Of a stretch of DNA of 64,000 bases, positions 60,329 to 64,000 are shown piece after piece. Under the pieces are notes generated by a model, which made no database searches, was not told the DNA's origin, and saw only the letters and a program-made list of their open reading frames with translations. The DNA is from Actinospineispora spinosispora DSM 44797 (GTDB lineage Bacteria > Actinomycetota > Actinomycetes > Mycobacteriales > Pseudonocardiaceae). How positions within the stretch are numbered: position 1 is the first letter of the stretch; each line of letters begins with the position of its first letter. The translations under genes and the position numbers were made by a program. The stretch lies in assembly GCF_000429025.1 (NCBI RefSeq), contig NZ_KE386834.1, positions 62,001 through 126,000 on the forward strand, in the 5' to 3' direction.

Positions 60329-60908
60329 TGCGGAGGCCGTCCAGGATGGACAGGAGCGTCGGCTCCATCTCTGCGCGGGCGGCCTCGGGGTCCGGAGCGT
60401 GCGCGATCAACTGGGCCGCCTCGGCCAGTGCGGCGAGCAGTAGATGCGCCAACGGGCGCACCGGCTGAGTACGTAGCGCCCCGGCGTCCATGGCGGTGGT
60501 CAAGGCCATCATCACGAGTCCCAGCCCGTAGCGGGCGTCGATCTCCCGCCAGCGGGGCCAGCCCAGAACGGTCGGCGCGTCGAGCAGGGTGATCCGCAGG
60601 ACGGCGGGCTCCATGCAGGAGTCCAGATAGAGCGTCATGCCGGTCAGGAGCAGCTCGACCGGGTCCGAGACGGTGGCTATGCGGGAGCCGATGGACGCGA
60701 CGATCTCCTGCTCCAGCTGCTCGTGCACAGCGGCGAACAGCTCGCGTTTGTCCGCGAAGTGGTGGTACAGCGCGCCCCGGGTCAGTCCGGCGCCGCGCAC
60801 CACGTCCTCGGTGCCCACGCCCGCGTACCCGCGTGCGGCGAACAGCTCGCGCGCGACGGCGAGCAGCTGGGCGCGGGTGGCCTCGGCACGTTCTTCCCTG
60901 GTTGACAT
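60324..60908 (-). CDS. TetR-family regulator
   Basis: A 194-residue TetR repressor. The DNA-binding part is ARELFAARGYAGVGTEDV then GAGLTRGALYHHFADKRELF. It is divergent from a hydrolase gene, and two similar palindromes lie in the space between, one over its own start codon. It therefore probably represses itself and the hydrolase. Confidence 0.93.
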   Translation of the reverse strand: MSTREERAEATRAQLLAVARELFAARGYAGVGTEDVVRGAGLTRGALYHHFADKRELFAAVHEQLEQEIVASIGSRIATVSDPVELLLTGMTLYLDSCMEPAVLRITLLDAPTVLGWPRWREIDARYGLGLVMMALTTAMDAGALRTQPVRPLAHLLLAALAEAAQLIAHAPDPEAARAEMEPTLLSILDGLRT

Positions 60909-60950
60909 ACAGCGTGTATGTTACGGCCATACTCAGATACAGGTTGTATG
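60906..60950. promoter_or_regulatory. Paired TetR operators
   Basis: CATACAGCGTGTATG (60906-60920) and GATACAGGTTGTATG (60936-60950) share ATACAG-x-x-TGTAT and are 30 bp apart, about three helical turns. The first covers the tetR start codon, the second lies 20 bp before the hydrolase start. Confidence 0.7.
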
Positions 60951-60970
60951 TGAAACCGGAGGAGACGGAC

Positions 60971-61816
60971 ATGTCGGAGATCGACCTCGACCAGGGCACG
61001 GTGCAGTACAGCGACAGCGGTGGCGACGGACCGGTGATCGTGCTGATCCACGGCCTGCTGGTGAACGGTTCGCTGTGGCGCGACGTCGTCCCGCTGCTGA
61101 GCGAGAACGCCAGGGTCGTCGTCCCGGAGCTGCCGATGGGTTCGCACCGGATCCCGATGAAGCCCGATGCCGACCTGACCCCGCCCGGCGTGGCCCGGCT
61201 GATCGCCGACTTCCTGGACGCACTCGACCTGCGCGACGTGACGTTGATCGGCAACGACACCGGTGGCGCGATGTGTCAGCTGGTGGCGACCCGGCACCCC
61301 GAGCGCCTCGCCCGGTTCGTGCTGACGAACTGTGACAGCCACAAGAACTTCCTGCCGCCGATGTTCCGCCCGCTGCAGTGGATCACCCAGGTTCCCGGCG
61401 TGGCGCGGGTGATCGCGCGCGGGCTGCAGATTCCGGCGCTGCGCAGACTCCCGATGGCCTACGGCTGGTTGACCCGCACCGAGGTGGACCGCGAACGTTC
61501 CGACTCGTGGGTCGGCCCGATGGCCACGATCCCCGGGGTCCGCCGCGACGTGGTGAAGCTGTTGGGTGGCATCCATCCGCGCTACACGGTGGAGGCGGCG
61601 ACCAAGCTGCGCGCCTTCGACCGGCCCACGATGCTGATCTGGGGACGCAAGGACCGGTTCTTCACGCGGCGCCACGCGGAGAAGCTCGCGGCCGAGTTCG
61701 CGGACGCGCGCCTGGTCTGGGTCGAGGACTCCGCGACCTTCGTACCGGTCGACGCCCCGGACCGCCTCGCGGGCCTGGTCAGAGACTTCGTGCACCGCCC
61801 GGTGGGGAGCCGATAA
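60971..61816 (+). CDS. Alpha/beta hydrolase (Asp-nucleophile type)
   Basis: A 281-residue alpha/beta hydrolase. LIHGLLVNGSLWRD holds the oxyanion loop and GNDTGGAMC the nucleophile elbow with Asp instead of Ser, as in haloalkane dehalogenases and epoxide hydrolases. GGAGGAG lies 7 nt before ATG 60971. Control by the neighbouring TetR suggests induction by its substrate or a related compound. Confidence 0.88.
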   Translation: MSEIDLDQGTVQYSDSGGDGPVIVLIHGLLVNGSLWRDVVPLLSENARVVVPELPMGSHRIPMKPDADLTPPGVARLIADFLDALDLRDVTLIGNDTGGAMCQLVATRHPERLARFVLTNCDSHKNFLPPMFRPLQWITQVPGVARVIARGLQIPALRRLPMAYGWLTRTEVDRERSDSWVGPMATIPGVRRDVVKLLGGIHPRYTVEAATKLRAFDRPTMLIWGRKDRFFTRRHAEKLAAEFADARLVWVEDSATFVPVDAPDRLAGLVRDFVHRPVGSR

Positions 61817-61825
61817 GCTCCTCGG

Positions 61826-63247
61826 GTGCACCCCCAGCCCGATAGCGATGTCCTCGTCGATCGACCGCCGGCCCAGTTCCGCGACCTGTCCGAGATCGTC
61901 AAGGCCTACGACATCCGCGGTGTGGCGGGTCAGCAGCTGGACGCGGAGGTGGCGGGGCGACTCGGCGCGGCGTTCGCGCGGCTGCTCACCGAGGCGGGTG
62001 AGGCCGGCGACGGAATCGTCGTAGGGCGGGACATGCGGATCAGCTCACCGGAGCTCGCCGCCGCGTTCGCCCAGGGTGTCACCGCTCAGGGCGTCGACGT
62101 CATCGACATCGGGCTGGCCAGCACCGACCTGCTGTACTTCGCGGCTGGCTCGCTGAACCGGCCCGGTGCCATGATCACCGCGAGCCACAACGGAGCGAAG
62201 TACAACGGGTTCAAGCTCTGCCGTGCCGGTGCGGTCCCGGTGTCGACCGAGCTGCAGCAGCTGCGCGGCATTGCCGAGCCGGGGCCGTTGTCGGTCGCCG
62301 ACGTTCCCGGCACGCTGACCCGGCGGGACCTGCTGGCCGAGTACGGCGAGTACCTCACGAAGCTGGTCGACGTGTCCGACATCCGGCCGCTCAAGGTCGT
62401 GGTGGATGCGGGTAACGGGATGGGTGGCTACACCGCGCCCTCGGTGCTCGCCGGGCTGCCGGTCGAGCTGGTGCAGCTGTACTGCGAGCTGGACGGCACG
62501 TTCCCCAACCACGAGGCCAACCCCCTGGAGCCGGCGAACCTGGTCGACCTGTGCGAGCGGGTCTCGGCGGAGGGCGCCGATCTCGGGCTGGCCTTCGACG
62601 GTGACGCGGACCGCTGCTTCGTGGTCGACGAACGCGGCGAGCCGGTGAGCGCCAGCGCGATCACCGCGCTCGTCGCGGTGCGCGAGCTGGCCCGCGAGCC
62701 GGGCGCCTCGGTGATCTACAACCTGATCACCTCGCGGGCCGTGCCGCAGATCGTCACCGAACACGGCGGCACGCCGGTGCGCACCAGGGTCGGGCACTCG
62801 TTCATCAAGAAGACGATGGCCGAGACCGGCGCGATCTTCGGCGGGGAGCACTCCGCGCACTACTACTTCCGCGACTTCTGGTGCGCCGACTCCGGCATGC
62901 TGGCCGCGTTGCACGTGCTCGCGGCGCTCGGCGAGCAGGACCGTCCACTGTCCGAGCTGATGGCCGACTATGGTCGGTACGCCACGTCAGGCGAAATCAA
63001 CTCGAGCGTCGCCGATCCGGCCGGCCGGATGGCCGAGGTGAAGCGCGGCTACCAGGACCGGGAGGGCGTCGAGCTGGACGAGCTGGACGGGTTGACCGTG
63101 TCGCTCGCCGACGGTTCCTGGTTCAATCTGCGCCCGTCGAACACCGAGCCGCTGCTGCGGCTGAACGTGGAGGCCGCCGATGCGGACGCGGTGGCGGCGC
63201 TGCGCGATGAAGTATTGATGACGGTCCGAGCTACCAGCGGTGGCTGA
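61826..63247 (+). CDS. manB: Phosphomannomutase/phosphoglucomutase
   Basis: A 473-residue hexose-phosphate mutase. KAYDIRGVAGQQL, the phosphoserine loop MITASHNGAKYNGFKL, metal-binding FDGDADRCFVVDE and GGEHSAHYYFRDFW are present, and the C-terminal RPSNTEPLLRLNVEA binds phosphate. It makes mannose-1-phosphate for the GDP-mannose enzyme at 51108. GTG start; matches Rv3257c. Confidence 0.94.
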   Translation: MHPQPDSDVLVDRPPAQFRDLSEIVKAYDIRGVAGQQLDAEVAGRLGAAFARLLTEAGEAGDGIVVGRDMRISSPELAAAFAQGVTAQGVDVIDIGLASTDLLYFAAGSLNRPGAMITASHNGAKYNGFKLCRAGAVPVSTELQQLRGIAEPGPLSVADVPGTLTRRDLLAEYGEYLTKLVDVSDIRPLKVVVDAGNGMGGYTAPSVLAGLPVELVQLYCELDGTFPNHEANPLEPANLVDLCERVSAEGADLGLAFDGDADRCFVVDERGEPVSASAITALVAVRELAREPGASVIYNLITSRAVPQIVTEHGGTPVRTRVGHSFIKKTMAETGAIFGGEHSAHYYFRDFWCADSGMLAALHVLAALGEQDRPLSELMADYGRYATSGEINSSVADPAGRMAEVKRGYQDREGVELDELDGLTVSLADGSWFNLRPSNTEPLLRLNVEAADADAVAALRDEVLMTVRATSGG

Positions 63248-63293
63248 CCGGATAAGAGCGCATAGTGGGGCATACGACAGAGAGGGGTCGGCC

Positions 63294-63524
63294 ATGGCCG
63301 TAGAGCTGGATCCGCAGCTGTTGGAGATCCTCGCCTGCCCGTCGGAGGACCATGCTCCGTTGCGTGTCGGCGCGGTGACCGAGCCCGACGCAGAGGTGTT
63401 GACCTGCACGTCGTGCGGCCGTCGTTTCCCGGTGGTCGACGGTGTGCCGGTGTTGTTGCTGGACGAGGCACTCCCACCGCTCGCGGCCAGCGGCGTGCCG
63501 GACGGTTCACCGGGCGAGAAGTGA
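63294..63524 (+). CDS. Trm112-like zinc-ribbon protein
   Basis: A 76-residue Trm112-family protein (LLEILACPSEDHAPL and CTSCGRRFPVVDGVPVLL, cysteines at about 14, 37 and 40). Overlaps the next gene by GTGA. Possibly an activator of a partner enzyme. Confidence 0.88.
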   Translation: MAVELDPQLLEILACPSEDHAPLRVGAVTEPDAEVLTCTSCGRRFPVVDGVPVLLLDEALPPLAASGVPDGSPGEK

Positions 63525-64000
63525 TCGCCGTGCTGGACGACAGCCTGCTGGAGAACCCGGTGGCGCTGGCCGACGCGGACACCGGCGGCCTGCTCCGCTC
63601 CGCCGCCACCGCGGGGGCACAACTTCGTTCGACGGCGCAGGCAGCGCAGGAGGCACGCCTCGAGGCGTTGGCCGGTAGCCGGCCGAGGGCACTGGTGCTG
63701 CTGCGCCGCCCCGGGTCGTCGGGGCACGCGGTGGAGCTGGTCGCCGCGCTGCTCGGCCCGGCCTGCCCGGTGCCGGTGGTGACGGCCGAGGTCGCGCCGA
63801 GCTGGATCGGACCGCTCGACGTGCTCGTTGCGCACACCTCCGATCCGGGTGACCGTGAGCTCGCCGAGTCGGTGGGCCACGCCGTCCGCCGAGGCGCGGA
63901 GGTGGTGCTGTCGGCGCCCGGCGAGGGCCCGATCGTCGCGGCGGGCGCGGGGTCGGCGCGGCTGCTCGAACCAAGGGTTCCGGTACCGCCGAGTCTGGAC
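63521..64000 (+). CDS. SIS-domain phosphosugar isomerase-like protein, 3' end outside window
   Basis: The first 160 codons of a protein that starts VIAVLDDSLLENPVALADAD, like the Rv3256c type of phosphoglucose/phosphomannose isomerase-like proteins. The SIS-domain region ALVLLRRPGSSGHAVELVAALL is seen. GTG 63521 overlaps Trm112. The catalytic part lies beyond the right edge, so activity is open. Confidence 0.75.
   Translation, partial: MIAVLDDSLLENPVALADADTGGLLRSAATAGAQLRSTAQAAQEARLEALAGSRPRALVLLRRPGSSGHAVELVAALLGPACPVPVVTAEVAPSWIGPLDVLVAHTSDPGDRELAESVGHAVRRGAEVVLSAPGEGPIVAAGAGSARLLEPRVPVPPSLD

Overview
The window is high-GC DNA with dense, often ATGA/GTGA-overlapping genes, GTG starts, a WhiB regulator, SARP-type regulation, F420 biosynthesis genes and acyl-CoA carboxylase epsilon/beta subunits. 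This points to an actinomycete, most likely of the Pseudonocardiaceae. The backbone follows the gene order known from Mycobacterium tuberculosis Rv3285 down to Rv3256c (recalled, not searched): accA3, sufE-like, sseA, maf, accE, accD5, birA, PH-domain protein, gtrA-like, purK, purE, fadE25, TIGR03089 protein, LCP protein, rmlD, wbbL-like, manC, fbiA/fbiB, whiB2, metallopeptidase, DUF3499, manB, Trm112, SIS isomerase. Accessory blocks sit between these anchors.

0-7.4 kb: after the truncated accA3 comes a leftward operon of paralogous membrane proteins (282-330 aa), a DUF692 iron enzyme and a small partner protein, coupled mostly by 4-nt overlaps. Two of the membrane proteins end in Cys-Gly-rich tails. 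Because DUF692 enzymes act on cysteines of ribosomal peptides in several known pathways, this is the best candidate here for an undescribed modification system. A divergent lipoprotein gene follows. 7.4-22.4 kb: sulfur transfer genes, maf, a NarL-type two-component system, accE-accD5, birA, a luciferase-like oxidoreductase, maoC, an inositol-phosphatase-like gene, gtrA, purK-purE, a candidate structured RNA with a tiny upstream ORF, and the acyl-CoA dehydrogenase.

22.6-38.6 kb: a methyltransferase and a compact type II (aromatic) polyketide cluster. Leftward: acetyl-CoA carboxylase (AccDA fusion, BCCP, AccC) behind a free ACP. Rightward: KSIII and a C9-type ketoreductase, then a SARP activator, a convergent TetR, then KS-alpha, CLF, an ACP fused to a didomain aromatase/cyclase, an ActIV-like metallo-beta-lactamase-fold cyclase, two SnoaL-like proteins, an ABM-type oxygenase and a P450. 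Heptamer repeats spaced exactly 11 bp lie in front of both KSIII and KS-alpha and fit SARP binding. Near-identical 53-55 bp palindromic repeats lie just outside both ends of the block.

38.7-44 kb: AraC regulator, Fsr-like exporter, a double ABM-domain protein, a mycofactocin-type SDR and a carotenoid-cleavage-type oxygenase. 44-64 kb: cell-wall and nucleotide-sugar genes (LCP, rmlB, rmlD, rhamnosyltransferase, manC, manB, SIS isomerase start), DNA glycosylase, F420 genes with an F420-type oxidoreductase, NUDIX, M50 protease, whiB2, and a TetR/hydrolase pair with two operator-like palindromes. Many gene ends carry long perfect palindromes, some shared between distant sites. No tRNA, rRNA, CRISPR or transposase was recognised.
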